Of a stretch of DNA of 64,000 bases, positions 35,561 to 44,195 are shown in pieces. The stretch comes from Microbispora sp. NBC_01189 (GTDB lineage Bacteria > Actinomycetota > Actinomycetes > Streptosporangiales > Streptosporangiaceae). The notes below the pieces were generated by a model. That model ran no database searches. It saw nothing but the letters and a program-made list of their open reading frames with translations, and was not told the origin of the DNA. Numbering within the stretch: the stretch's first letter is position 1; each line of letters opens with the position of its first letter. Location: positions 7,063,501 through 7,127,500 of the forward strand of contig NZ_CP108581.1 in NCBI RefSeq assembly GCF_036010665.1, written 5' to 3'. The translations under genes were made by a program, and so were the position numbers.

Positions 35561-36400
35561 TCAGCGCAGGCGGGGGTCGAGGGCGTCGCGGACGACGTCG
35601 CCCAGCATGAGGAAGCTCAGCACGGTCGCGGTGAGGAACAGCGCCGGGAAGACCAGCAGGTGCGGGTGCTCGGCGAAGAACGTCTGCGCCGTGTTGAGCT
35701 GCAGGCCCCAGGACACGTCGGGGTACTGCAGGCCGACGCCGAGGTAGTCGAGCGTCGCCTCGCCCGCGATCACGTTGCCGACGTTCAGCATCGCGACCAC
35801 GAAGACCGGCGCGACCGCGTTGGGCAGGATGTGCCGGACCATCAGCCTGCGGTCGCTCGCGCCCAGCATGCGGGCGGCGGCGACGTAGTCCATGTGCTTG
35901 ATCGCGATGACCTGGCCGCGCATCAGGCGGGTCATCGTCGTCCACCCGAGCAGGACGAGGACCAGCGTCATCGCCCACATCCCGTGGTCGGGGAAGGCCA
36001 CCAGCACGACCGTCGCCCCCAGCACGAAGGGGATGCCGAAGAACACGTCGGTGGTCCGGGAGATCAGCGCGTCGGCGAGGCCCCCGTAGAACCCGCCCAC
36101 GAGCCCGAGCACGATGGCGATCAGCAGGGCGAACACGGTCACCGCGACGCCGACCACGATGGACGCCCGGGTGCCGTGCACGACCTGCGACCAGTAGTCG
36201 CAGCCCTGCAGGTCGTACCCGAACAGCGCGCCGGTCCGCGGGCCGCGCTTCGACATCCGCAGGTCGCAGCGCTCGTTGGGACCGAGCGCGGCGAACAGCC
36301 CGGGGAAGGCCGCCATCGCCGACGCGACCAGCAGGACGGCGGCGGAGAGCCAGAAGACCACCCGGCCGCGCAGTTCCAGCCAGGCGTCACGCGCGAGCAC
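35561..36400 (-). CDS. Peptide ABC transporter permease (DppC/OppC type)
   Basis: A 279-residue inner-membrane permease with about six hydrophobic segments. The cytoplasmic EAA loop that contacts the ATPase is present as AAARMLGASDRRLMVRHILP. Domain order (first helix near residue 15, then a periplasmic loop with two Cys at NERCDLR and LQGCDYW, then the permease domain) matches DppC-type subunits. It overlaps the DppB-type gene by 14 bases. It is the last gene of the cluster; no ATPase gene follows. Confidence 0.92.
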   Translation of the reverse strand: MLARDAWLELRGRVVFWLSAAVLLVASAMAAFPGLFAALGPNERCDLRMSKRGPRTGALFGYDLQGCDYWSQVVHGTRASIVVGVAVTVFALLIAIVLGLVGGFYGGLADALISRTTDVFFGIPFVLGATVVLVAFPDHGMWAMTLVLVLLGWTTMTRLMRGQVIAIKHMDYVAAARMLGASDRRLMVRHILPNAVAPVFVVAMLNVGNVIAGEATLDYLGVGLQYPDVSWGLQLNTAQTFFAEHPHLLVFPALFLTATVLSFLMLGDVVRDALDPRLR

Positions 36401-37316
36401 GGCGGATCCTCGGGTCGAGCACGCCGTAGAGCAGGTCGGCGGCGAGGTTGGCGGCGATGAAGACCATGACGAGCAGGGTGACGACGCCGACGACGACCGG
36501 GCCCTCCTGGAGCTGGATCGACTGGAACACCTGCTGGCCGATCCCGGGCAGGTTGAAGATGCCCTCGGTGACGACCGCGCCCGCCATGAGGTTGCCGAAG
36601 TCGACGCCGAGGAAGGTCACGACCGGGATCAGCGAGTTGCGCAGCGCGTGCAGCCCGACGACCCGCCGCCGCACCATCCCCTTCGCGGTCGCCGTACGGA
36701 CGTAGTCGGCGCGCAGGTTCTCCACCAGCGAGGTGCGGGTGAGCCGGGCGACGTACGCCAGGCCGAACGAGCCGAGCACCATGCCGGGCAGCAGGTAGCT
36801 CCCCGGCCAGCCGTCGTCGGTCCCCGCGGTCGGGAACAGCCCGAGGCCCAGGCCCAGCACGATCTGGGCCGTGTACCCGACCACGAACACCGGGACCGCG
36901 ATGACGAACGTGGTGCCGGCGAGGACCGCCGTGTCGGCGGCCCCGCCCCGGCGCAGCCCGGCCAGGACGCCGAGGCCGATCCCCACGACGAGCTCGAAGA
37001 CCCAGGCGGTCAGCGCGAGCTGCGCGGTGACCGCCCACCGGTCCTGGAGCAGCTCGCTCACCGGCTGCCCGGTGAAGGTCTCCCCCAGGTCGCCGTGGAA
37101 CACCCCGAGCATGTAGTGGCCGTACTGCACGAGCAGCGGCTCGTCGAGGTGGTAGCGCTGCCGCATGACGGCGAGCACCTGCTCGGGCACCGGCTTGTCG
37201 CCCGCGAGCGCCAGCATCGGGTCACCGGGCAGCGCGAACACCATCGTGTAGATCAGGAAGGTGGTCACGACGAAGACCGGGACCGCCTGCGCCAGGCGCC
37301 GCGCGGCGTATCTCAC
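36387..37316 (-). CDS. Peptide ABC transporter permease (DppB/OppB type)
   Basis: A 309-residue permease that starts with the MRYAARRLAQAVPVFVVTTF membrane segment typical of DppB/OppB. FALPGDPMLALAG and YHLDEPLLVQYGHYM are also family hallmarks. The EAA motif is seen around RTATAKGMVRRRVVGLHALR, and LDPRIRRA ends the protein. It forms a heterodimer with the DppC-type product. The solute-binding protein gene is seven bases upstream. Confidence 0.93.
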   Translation of the reverse strand: MRYAARRLAQAVPVFVVTTFLIYTMVFALPGDPMLALAGDKPVPEQVLAVMRQRYHLDEPLLVQYGHYMLGVFHGDLGETFTGQPVSELLQDRWAVTAQLALTAWVFELVVGIGLGVLAGLRRGGAADTAVLAGTTFVIAVPVFVVGYTAQIVLGLGLGLFPTAGTDDGWPGSYLLPGMVLGSFGLAYVARLTRTSLVENLRADYVRTATAKGMVRRRVVGLHALRNSLIPVVTFLGVDFGNLMAGAVVTEGIFNLPGIGQQVFQSIQLQEGPVVVGVVTLLVMVFIAANLAADLLYGVLDPRIRRARA

Positions 37317-37323
37317 TCCCGCG

Positions 37324-38919
37324 TCACCCCTGCTTCACGCTGATCGCGTAGAGGTTCTTGCTGTACGGCGTCACGTCCACACCGCTGATCCGGGTGGAGA
37401 AGCCGACCTGGTTCTGCCAGTTCCACAGCGGGATCATCGGCATCTCGGCGAGCGCGACGTCCTCGGCCTTCTGGTAGAGCGGCAGGCTGGCGTCGAGACC
37501 GGGCGCCGAGTTGGCCTGCTTGATCAGGTCGTCGAACTCCTTGTTCTCCCAGCCCATCCGGTTGCCCGCGCCCCACATGTACTCCAGGTAGTCCTGCGGG
37601 CTGGGGTAGTCCATGACCCAGTTGTTCCGGTACGGGCCATCCTCCTTGCGCTCGCGCAGCGACGACAGGTAGTCGGAGGCCGGGACCTTGCGCAGCTTGA
37701 TGTCGGAGATCCCGAGGTTCTGCTTGAGCTGGTTGGCGACGGCGGTCATCCACTGCTCGTAGCTGGGGTCGGCGTTGGAGAACCACAGGGTCAGCGTGCC
37801 GCTGAACCCGCCGGCCTGGTCGAACAACGCCTTGGCCCCGGCCGGGTCGTACGCGCAGGCCTCGCCGCAGGCGTTCTCGCGGTAACCGGGCACCAGCGGC
37901 GCGAGCAGCGACGCCATCGGCTTGAACGCGCCGTCGTAGACGGCGTCCACGATGGCCTTCCGGTCGATCGCCATCGAGAACGCCCGGCGCAGGTCGCGGC
38001 TGGCGAACCGCTTGTCGAACGTCGGGAAGCCGAGGTAGTCCATCGTGCCGTCGGGGGTCCGCAGGAACCGGTCGCCGAGCAGCCGCCGCGCCTCGGCCGT
38101 GCTGGCCGGCGGGATCGTGGTCAGCAGGTCCACCCGGCCGGCCCGCAGGTCGGTGTAGGCGGTGTCGCGGCCGGCGTAGATCCTGAAGGTGACCGCGCCG
38201 GCCTTCGCCCTGCGCTCGCCGTTGTACGACGGCGACCGCTTCACCTTGATCTGCCGGTCGTGCTCCCAGGCGCCGTCGAGGACGAACGGCCCGTTGCCGA
38301 CGGGCGCCTGGTCGTACGCCTTGAGGTCGGCGAACGCCGCCTTCGGCATCGGCGCGAACGCGATGTACGCCAGCGTGATCGGGAACTGGCTGAACGGCGC
38401 GGTGAGCGTGACCTCAAGGGTGTGGTCGTCCACGACCTTGAGGCCGCTCAGCCTGTCGGTGGAGGGGTCGCCGTTGGCGGGGTTGAGCTTGTCGTAGCCC
38501 TCGATGTTGGCGAAGTAGTAGTTGTTGGTCCAGCCGTTCGGGCCGTACGCGGTGGCGTTCCAGGAGTCGGCGAAGCTCTGGGCGGTGACGGGCTCTCCGT
38601 CGCTGAACACGCCCCCCTGCCTGACCTTGATCGTCCAGACCTTCTGGTCGGTGCTGGTCACCGACTCGGCCGCGCGCATCACCGGCCTGCCGCCGGCGGC
38701 GTCGATGGAGACCGGGGTCTCGAAGATCGTGTCGAGAACGGTGATCGAGTAGTCGCTGGACGTGTTGCCGGGGGTGAGGTGGTCGGGCTCGGTCAGCGCG
38801 ACGGAGAAACGGTCGGCGTCCGCGCCCTTCGCGCCGCCGGACGAGGATCCCCCGCAGCCGCCGCTCAGCATGATCGCGGCCGCGGCGAGGGCGGCCGTCC
38901 GGCTTCTCGTGACCCGCAC
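37324..38919 (-). CDS. ABC transporter solute-binding lipoprotein (peptide/SBP family 5)
   Basis: A 531-residue lipoprotein. The GTG at 38919 gives a short lipoprotein signal with lipobox SGGC (RSRTAALAAAAIMLSGGC). SBP_bac_5 features follow: ALTEPDHLTPGNTSSDYS, IKVRQGGVFSDGEPVTAQSF, SPSYNGERRAKAGAV and ASRDLRRAFSMAIDRKAIVD. The family captures oligopeptides, dipeptides, nickel chelates or opines outside the membrane. A longer start at 38979 would spoil the signal peptide. It is the first gene of the cluster, divergent from a LuxR regulator 119 bases away that may control it. Confidence 0.93.
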   Translation of the reverse strand: MRVTRSRTAALAAAAIMLSGGCGGSSSGGAKGADADRFSVALTEPDHLTPGNTSSDYSITVLDTIFETPVSIDAAGGRPVMRAAESVTSTDQKVWTIKVRQGGVFSDGEPVTAQSFADSWNATAYGPNGWTNNYYFANIEGYDKLNPANGDPSTDRLSGLKVVDDHTLEVTLTAPFSQFPITLAYIAFAPMPKAAFADLKAYDQAPVGNGPFVLDGAWEHDRQIKVKRSPSYNGERRAKAGAVTFRIYAGRDTAYTDLRAGRVDLLTTIPPASTAEARRLLGDRFLRTPDGTMDYLGFPTFDKRFASRDLRRAFSMAIDRKAIVDAVYDGAFKPMASLLAPLVPGYRENACGEACAYDPAGAKALFDQAGGFSGTLTLWFSNADPSYEQWMTAVANQLKQNLGISDIKLRKVPASDYLSSLRERKEDGPYRNNWVMDYPSPQDYLEYMWGAGNRMGWENKEFDDLIKQANSAPGLDASLPLYQKAEDVALAEMPMIPLWNWQNQVGFSTRISGVDVTPYSKNLYAISVKQG

Positions 38920-39038
38920 TGTGCTCCGCCTCTCGGTGGTGTTGCGGGTGAGGGTAGGAAACGGGGCCGCCGTCGGCATCGGAGACTTTACGTATTGCTC
39001 GCGGGATCTTTACCGGGCAGTCTGAGCGTGGAGGATCG

Positions 39039-40010
39039 ATGAACCCAATCAGCCTCAGCGCGCGCGGCCTGCACGCGGTCGCCGAGCTGGGCTTCCAGGT
39101 GGCCCGGCAGGGGGCGCACGGGGCGATGACCGCGCTGGGCGAGGTCATCCCCGTGGAGGCCTACGAGTTCGTCGCGTTCGACCCGGCGACGGGCCGGCAC
39201 CGCTCGCTGGTCTCGGCCGGCTACACCCGCGTCGACGACGACGCGGCCGAGGAGTACGCCGGGCTCGACACCTACCGCCGGGCGATGTCCGCGCGCACGC
39301 CGGTCGTCATGGGCTCTCCCGGCACCGAACGCTACTTCCGCCGTCATCTGGAGCCGTACGGCTGGCGCTCGGGCATCACCACGCCGCTGTTCCTGACCGG
39401 CGGGCGCTACACCGGCCTGCTGCACGTCGGCTCGCGCGCGGACCTGCCGCCCGAGGCGCCCGCGGTGATCGGCGCGGTGTCGCCCGCCCTGGCCCACCTC
39501 ACCGACGTGACCCGCTGCGTGGTCGATCCCCTCGGCCTGCCTCCGGGCTTCCACGCGCTGTCGTTCGAGCGCGGCGGCCGGCGGCGCGACGTGGCGGGCT
39601 GGCCGCCCTCGCGGGCCCTCGCCGCCGAGCCGGCCATGGCGGACCTCGCGCGGGACTTCATCGACTCGCGGGAGCTGTCCCGCCGCGGGCTGTGGCTCGA
39701 CGGCACCGGCCAGTGGCGGGAGATGCGCCTGCACCGGGCCGGCGTCGGCTTCCACGGCTCGATCCAGGGCGCGGTCGTCGCCGAGCGCCCCTGCGCGCTG
39801 CCGTACGACCTGACCACCCGGGAGATCGAGGTGCTGACCCGGGTCGCGCGGGGCGACTCCAACCCCCAGATCGCCGCCGCGCTCGTGCTGAGCGTGCGCA
39901 CCGTGACCACCCATCTGGAGCACATCTTCGCGAAGCTCGGCTGCGACAGCCGTACGCGTCTGACGACCAAGGTTCTCGCCGAGGGACTGGGCCGGCTCGA
40001 CATCGCATAA
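39039..40010 (+). CDS. LuxR-family transcriptional regulator
   Basis: A 323-residue protein. The C-terminal 65 residues are a LuxR helix-turn-helix: LTTREIEVLTRVARGDSNPQ, then LSVRTVTTHLEHIFAKLGC. The N-terminal 240 residues are a presumed sensor domain of GAF-like character (PVEAYEFVAFDPATGRHRS, GYTRVDDDAAEEYAGLDTYR, then TTPLFLTGG), with no phospho-acceptor receiver motif. It probably senses a small ligand. The ATG has a GGAGG SD. Divergent from the peptide ABC transporter, which is the most likely target; the regulated genes are inferred. Confidence 0.9.
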   Translation: MNPISLSARGLHAVAELGFQVARQGAHGAMTALGEVIPVEAYEFVAFDPATGRHRSLVSAGYTRVDDDAAEEYAGLDTYRRAMSARTPVVMGSPGTERYFRRHLEPYGWRSGITTPLFLTGGRYTGLLHVGSRADLPPEAPAVIGAVSPALAHLTDVTRCVVDPLGLPPGFHALSFERGGRRRDVAGWPPSRALAAEPAMADLARDFIDSRELSRRGLWLDGTGQWREMRLHRAGVGFHGSIQGAVVAERPCALPYDLTTREIEVLTRVARGDSNPQIAAALVLSVRTVTTHLEHIFAKLGCDSRTRLTTKVLAEGLGRLDIA

Positions 40011-40059
40011 TGATCGCCCTGGCGGGACGCGCCGGGGCCAGGTCCGACATTATTGGCGC

Positions 40060-40875
40060 ATGTCGGTTCACGAGCGTCGGCGGCTCCCCATGGGTCTGGA
40101 GCTGCTGTTCGGCGACGGCGGCGACGGCCGGGTGCTGTCCGCCGGCCTGCCGTCGGGGTCCCTCGTGTGGCCGGACCCCGACTACGACAGGATGCGCACC
40201 CACCACCGCCCGTCGTTCTGGCTGAGCGACGAGCCGGTGCCCGCCGGGCTGTGGGCCCGGCTGCGCGCCGAGCACCCCCGCTCGGGCCTGTGGCCGGTGC
40301 TGCTGGAGGACGGCGTGCAGCCCTGGGCGGCCGGGCAGATCGCCCCCGACTCGCCCGATCAGGTCGACTGCTTCAGCGCGGCCGCGTTCATGGCCGAGGC
40401 GTGGCAGGACCTGCTGCTGGGCCACGAGGCCTACCTCGCGCCGTTCGGGGCCGAGTGCCCCGGGCCCGCGCCTCCCGCCCAGCCCGTGGCCGACCCGGAC
40501 GTGGTGGCCGACTGGTACGCCGACATGGTCGCCGAGCGCATGACGCTTCTGGGCCTGACCGCGGTGGGCCGCGGCGCCGACGCCATGGTCGCGATCGGCT
40601 GGCAGGGGGCGCTGCACCACAACGAGTGGACCGTGCCGCTGGCCGCCGTCGTGCGCAGCTGGGAGGAACGGTTCGGGGCGCGGGTCGTCGGCATGGGGTT
40701 CAACACGCTCGACCTCAGCGTCGCCGCACCGCCCGCCACGCCGGCGCACGCGTTGCACGTCGCGGCGGAGCACTGGACCTTCTGCCCCGACAGCGTCCTG
40801 CAGGGGCCGGGGACGCTGGCCGACTACGCCGAACAGCTCGTGGGCAGCAACGCCTGGTCATTCTGGTGGGACTAG
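40060..40875 (+). CDS. DUF4253 domain protein
   Basis: A 271-residue protein. The C-terminal region around LGLTAVGRGADAMVAIGWQG, NEWTVPLAAVVRSWEERFGA and VVGMGFNTLDLSVAAPP is the DUF4253 domain, followed by AEHWTFCPD. The N-terminal region (LWPVLLEDGVQPWAAGQ) is also conserved in such proteins. Function unknown; often found near toxin- or immunity-like genes, but that is not evident here. The ATG at 40060 lacks an SD, so the ATG at 40090 (MGLELLFGDG) is possible. Cytoplasmic. Confidence 0.85.
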   Translation: MSVHERRRLPMGLELLFGDGGDGRVLSAGLPSGSLVWPDPDYDRMRTHHRPSFWLSDEPVPAGLWARLRAEHPRSGLWPVLLEDGVQPWAAGQIAPDSPDQVDCFSAAAFMAEAWQDLLLGHEAYLAPFGAECPGPAPPAQPVADPDVVADWYADMVAERMTLLGLTAVGRGADAMVAIGWQGALHHNEWTVPLAAVVRSWEERFGARVVGMGFNTLDLSVAAPPATPAHALHVAAEHWTFCPDSVLQGPGTLADYAEQLVGSNAWSFWWD

Positions 40876-40968
40876 CAGGCTTTCGCGGATTTCCAGAGTG
40901 ATCGGCATCCGACACAACGAACTTACCGGAATAATCATTCTTGGTTGATCTGGAGCAAGGGAGGCCGA

Positions 40969-41856
40969 GTGGACGGCGCGGAACTGGGTGGCCCCGACTC
41001 GGGCGGCCCAGACACGGGTGGCGCGGAGTCAGGGGGCCGGGAACCGGGCGACTCGTGGACCGCAAAGGTGGCGGGCCTCGACCCCAGCCGGGCCAACATC
41101 GCGCGGATGAGCGACTACCTGCTCGGGGGCAAGGACAACTTCGCCGCCGACCGGGAGTTCGCCGAGAGCCTGATGGCCATCGCCCCCGAGGTGAAGACGA
41201 TGGCCGTGGACACCCGGACGTTCCTCGAACGGGTGGTCCGCTTCCTGGTCGACCAGGGCGTGCGGCAGTTCCTCAACGTGGCGTCGGGGTTGCCGACCCG
41301 CCGCAACACCCACGAGGTCGCCCAGGAGCTCGCGCCGGACGCCCGGGTGGTGTACGTGGACGACGACCCGGTGGTGCTCAGCCACGCCCGGGCCCTGCTC
41401 GCCCGCACCCCCGGCACCGGGGTGGTCAAGGGCTCGATCCTGCGCCCGGCGGAGATGCTGGCCGACCCCGAGATGCTCCGGCTCGTCGACTTCCGGCAGC
41501 CGGTCGGGCTGCTGATCCCGGCCCGGTTGCAGTATCTCCCGGACTCCGCCGAGCCGTACAAGTGCGTGGCCCACGTGCGCGACCACCTCGCCCCCGGCAG
41601 CTACCTGGCCGTCGGCCACGCCGTCTTCGACAGCCGTCCCGAGCTGACCGGGCCGATCGTCGAGCTGTTCCGCCAGATCGTGACCCGGGCCGACGACGTG
41701 CCGCGGACCAGGGAGAAGGTGCTGCGCTTCTTCGACGGGACCGAGCTCGTCGAGCCCGGTCTCGTCTACATCCGCCAGTGGCGGCCGGAGACGAAGGAGA
41801 GCGCCGCGCGGGCCCAGCGGGTGTGGATCGTCGGCGGCGTCGGCCGCGTCCCCTGA
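40969..41856 (+). CDS. DUF574-type SAM-dependent methyltransferase
   Basis: A 295-residue protein of the actinomycete-specific family (Methyltransf_19/DUF574). Signature blocks: ANIARMSDYLLGGKDNFAAD, then REFAESLMAI, a glycine motif as FLNVASGLPTRRNTHEVAQ, and VVYVDDDPVVLSHARALLA with the acidic SAM-ribose ligand. The N-terminal 30 residues are a GGPDSGGPDT-like repetitive stretch, probably disordered. The GTG at 40969 has GGGAGG five bases ahead. Substrate unknown; members are numerous in Streptosporangiales and Streptomycetales. Confidence 0.93.
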   Translation: MDGAELGGPDSGGPDTGGAESGGREPGDSWTAKVAGLDPSRANIARMSDYLLGGKDNFAADREFAESLMAIAPEVKTMAVDTRTFLERVVRFLVDQGVRQFLNVASGLPTRRNTHEVAQELAPDARVVYVDDDPVVLSHARALLARTPGTGVVKGSILRPAEMLADPEMLRLVDFRQPVGLLIPARLQYLPDSAEPYKCVAHVRDHLAPGSYLAVGHAVFDSRPELTGPIVELFRQIVTRADDVPRTREKVLRFFDGTELVEPGLVYIRQWRPETKESAARAQRVWIVGGVGRVP

Positions 41857-41860
41857 CCGT

Positions 41861-41876
41861 CCCGGCGCCTGCCGGG
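41861..41876. terminator. Hairpin between convergent methyltransferase and lactonase genes
   Basis: CCCGGC (41861-41866) and GCCGGG (41871-41876) form a perfect six-base stem with a GCCT tetraloop in the 37-base gap between two convergent stop codons, a likely two-way terminator. Confidence 0.6.
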
Positions 41877-41893
41877 GCCGTACATCATCACTG

Positions 41894-42892
41894 TCAGCGG
41901 ACGAGCACGCACGAGGGGGTGCCCACGGCCAGCGCCTGGCCTCCGTGCTCCGGCAGCCCCTCCTTCAGCCCCAGCGCGACGACCACGTCCGACCGCTGGC
42001 AGGCCACATAGAGACGGTCGCCGTCGATCGCGAAGTGCCGGGGCCACCGCCCCCCCGCGGGCGCCTCGGCCACCATTGTGAGCCGGGGCCCGTCGACGGC
42101 GAAGACGGCGACGGTGTCGGGTCCCCGGTTGGCGACGTACAGGTGACGGCCGTCGGCGGACAGGGCGATGTGGGACGGCAGGTTCTCCCCCTCCGCGCCG
42201 CTCGCCCGGACCGTCCCCGCCTCTTGCCAGGAGGCGTCGTAGACGCGCACGGTCCCGTCGAGCTCGCCGGTGACGTACCAGTGTCCCTCGTGGTGCAGGA
42301 AGTGCCGGGGGCCGCTGCCGGAGACCAGCCGTACGGCGCCCTCGGGGTGCGGGCGCATGCCGGGCAGGAAGCGGCGGACCTCGTCGGTGCCGAGGTCGGT
42401 CACGTACAGGACGCCGCCGGGGCCGAAGACGGCCATGTGGGCGTGCGGGCCCTCCTGCCGTTCCGGGTGGGGGCCCCGACCCTCGTGCGGGAACGTCAGC
42501 GGGCCGGGCTCCGGCATGCCGTCCTCCCCCAGCCGGTACGCCGTGACGGTCCCGTCGCCGTAGTTGGCGATCACGAGCCACTCACCCCGGTCGTCGAGCG
42601 CGAGATGGCAGGGCAGCGACCCGCCGCTCGGGTGCTCGGCCAGCAGGCGTGGAGCGGCCCGGTCCTCGCCGGTGGCGAGGACCGCGAGGCCGCCCTCCCC
42701 TTCGCGTTCGAGCACGGCGTAGAGCAGCGGCAGGCGGGGATGGCCGGCGACGAAGGACGGCCCGGACACGGCCGTCTCGGCCACCGGCTCGAGCCGCCCC
42801 TCGGCGTCCGGCCGGGCCACCGTCAGGCCGGGGCCCGATCCCTCCGTGTCGGGCGTGTATCCGCCGATCACCAGGTCGCCGGGTCGGGGCAT
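41894..42892 (-). CDS. Lactonase-family (Pgl/YbhE-like) beta-propeller protein
   Basis: A 332-residue protein. Repeated blades with GPHAHMAVFGPGGVLYVTDLG, LPSHIALSADGRHLYVANRG and GRWPRHFAIDGDRLYVACQR are characteristic of the seven-bladed Lactonase family that includes 6-phosphogluconolactonase Pgl of E. coli. The metal-free active site of that family (Arg/Glu/His) is plausible but cannot be pinpointed. No signal peptide. The ATG at 42892 follows GGAG with good spacing and removes 24 unlikely residues. Sugar lactone hydrolysis is inferred. Confidence 0.88.
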   Translation of the reverse strand: MPRPGDLVIGGYTPDTEGSGPGLTVARPDAEGRLEPVAETAVSGPSFVAGHPRLPLLYAVLEREGEGGLAVLATGEDRAAPRLLAEHPSGGSLPCHLALDDRGEWLVIANYGDGTVTAYRLGEDGMPEPGPLTFPHEGRGPHPERQEGPHAHMAVFGPGGVLYVTDLGTDEVRRFLPGMRPHPEGAVRLVSGSGPRHFLHHEGHWYVTGELDGTVRVYDASWQEAGTVRASGAEGENLPSHIALSADGRHLYVANRGPDTVAVFAVDGPRLTMVAEAPAGGRWPRHFAIDGDRLYVACQRSDVVVALGLKEGLPEHGGQALAVGTPSCVLVR

Positions 42893-42970
42893 CGTCACTC
42901 CAGGGGGATGAGTCGGGCCGGTCAGTGATCGAATGCTATCGGCGCGGCGGCCCTCGTCCGTCAAGAACCC

Positions 42971-43037
42971 GTCAGGCGGCGGGTCAGATGCCCCGTCAGG
43001 GGTGCTGTCAGGCGGCCCTGAGAGTCTGTCAGGCGGC
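42971..43037. repeat. Short direct repeats at the 3' end of the histidine kinase gene
   Basis: GTCAGGCGGC is found at 42971-42980, 43007-43016 and 43028-43037, with a degenerate copy near 42995. The last copy includes the histidine-kinase stop codon, so the repeats look like slippage duplications of the gene end. No functional role is visible. Confidence 0.6.
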
Positions 43038-43784
43038 GGGCAGACGGAGCACGAATCGGGCGCCGCCCGAGGGCGCCTCCTCGACCTCGACGCTGCCCCG
43101 GTGGGCCTCGGCGATGACCCGGGTGATCACGAGCCCGAGCCCGCCGCCGTCGTGGTCGCGGTGGCCGCCGAGCCGGGTGAACCGCTGGAACACCCGCCTC
43201 CGGTCGGCCTCGGGGACGCCGTCCCCGTCGTCGTCCACCAGCATCCGCGCGAACCCGCCGTGCCGGGACACCTCCACCACCACGCCCCGGCGGGCGTACC
43301 GCTGGGCGTTGTCCAGCAGGTTGGTGAGCACCTGGCGCATCTGCTCCCGTACGGCGCTGACGTTGACCTGGCCGGACAGGCGGACCGTGACCGGGTAGGG
43401 GTCGCGGCGCGAGGCGACCTCCCGGCCGACGAGGTCGCTCAGGTCGACCAGCTCGCGCCCCTCGTCGCCGGCCTGCCGCCCGGTCAGCAGGAGCATGCTC
43501 GTGACCACCGCCTCGGCTCGGTCGAGGCTGGGCAGCAGGCGCTCGGTCAGCGACGCGACGTCGGCCGCGGCGTCGGCGCCGGCGTCCTGGACGGCGTCCT
43601 CCAGTTCGAGCCGTACGGCCGTGAGCGGGGTGCGCAGCTCGTGCGAGAGGTCGGCGGCGAACCAGCGCAGCCGGTCGCACTCGGCCGCGAGGGCCTTCCG
43701 CGCGCGCCGTTCCATCATCGTGGCGGCGGCCGCGTACGCCAGCAGGCCCGCCACCGCGTAGATCGAGATTCGCTTAGTCAGCAT
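43029..43784 (-). CDS. Short sensor histidine kinase without partner regulator
   Basis: A 251-residue kinase. One membrane segment (about residues 7-23) is followed directly by the dimerisation domain with phospho-acceptor His48 in SHELRTPL, then the ATPase domain with NLLDNAQRYA (N box), DDDGDGVPE (G1) and GGGLGLVI (G2). There is no extracellular sensor loop and no HAMP domain, which is unusual for the family. No response-regulator gene is adjacent. Starts at 43784, 43820 or 43829 are possible; none has a strong SD. It may be an orphan or respond to a membrane-internal cue. Confidence 0.85.
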   Translation of the reverse strand: MLTKRISIYAVAGLLAYAAAATMMERRARKALAAECDRLRWFAADLSHELRTPLTAVRLELEDAVQDAGADAAADVASLTERLLPSLDRAEAVVTSMLLLTGRQAGDEGRELVDLSDLVGREVASRRDPYPVTVRLSGQVNVSAVREQMRQVLTNLLDNAQRYARRGVVVEVSRHGGFARMLVDDDGDGVPEADRRRVFQRFTRLGGHRDHDGGGLGLVITRVIAEAHRGSVEVEEAPSGGARFVLRLPAA

Positions 43785-43860
43785 CAGAACGCCCCGTACC
43801 CCTATCTCTTCTTTAGACATATACGACAAGAAGGGTTATGGGGTTGCAGCGACGTATCTT

Positions 43861-44130
43861 TTACCTGAAAGGCGACGGAATAGGCGCAAATGATCCAATT
43901 TCTGCGCCCAAGAGTGAGCCTGGCTCGCCCGCCCTGGGCAGGCACAGATTGGCGACGGCGTGGAGAAGGTCCTCGGGACCGACGCCGGCGCGGATCTCAC
44001 CACTCGCCGTCGCGAGAATCTGGTAGCTGGCAGGGCGTCGAACGCCGGATCGCCCGAGAGCGGGGCCGAATCGCAGGCTCGCGGGTAATTTCCCTTCCCC
44101 CGCTTCCCCAAGCCTCATATCTCGCCCCAA
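43861..44130 (-). pseudogene. TetR-type regulator remnant (C-terminal piece)
   Basis: The minus-strand frame contains YQILATASGEIRAGVGPEDL followed by LHAVANLCL, which resembles the helix before and within the effector domain of TetR regulators (SGEIR..V.PEDLL.A...LC). The flanking residues have no coding character and no HTH remains. Only about 45 residues support the idea. The 411-base interval from 43785 to 44195 otherwise holds just the promoters of its two neighbours. Confidence 0.35.
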
Positions 44131-44195
44131 TAGTGCGGGTACGAAACATATGTCGCTTGTGTCTGCATAGTGCCGGATATGTAGGAGGTTTTTCG

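Noticed and set aside
35399-36460. Plus-strand ORF of 353 codons opposite the DppC-type gene
   Set aside because: Glu/His/Gly/Arg-rich shadow of a conserved permease gene.
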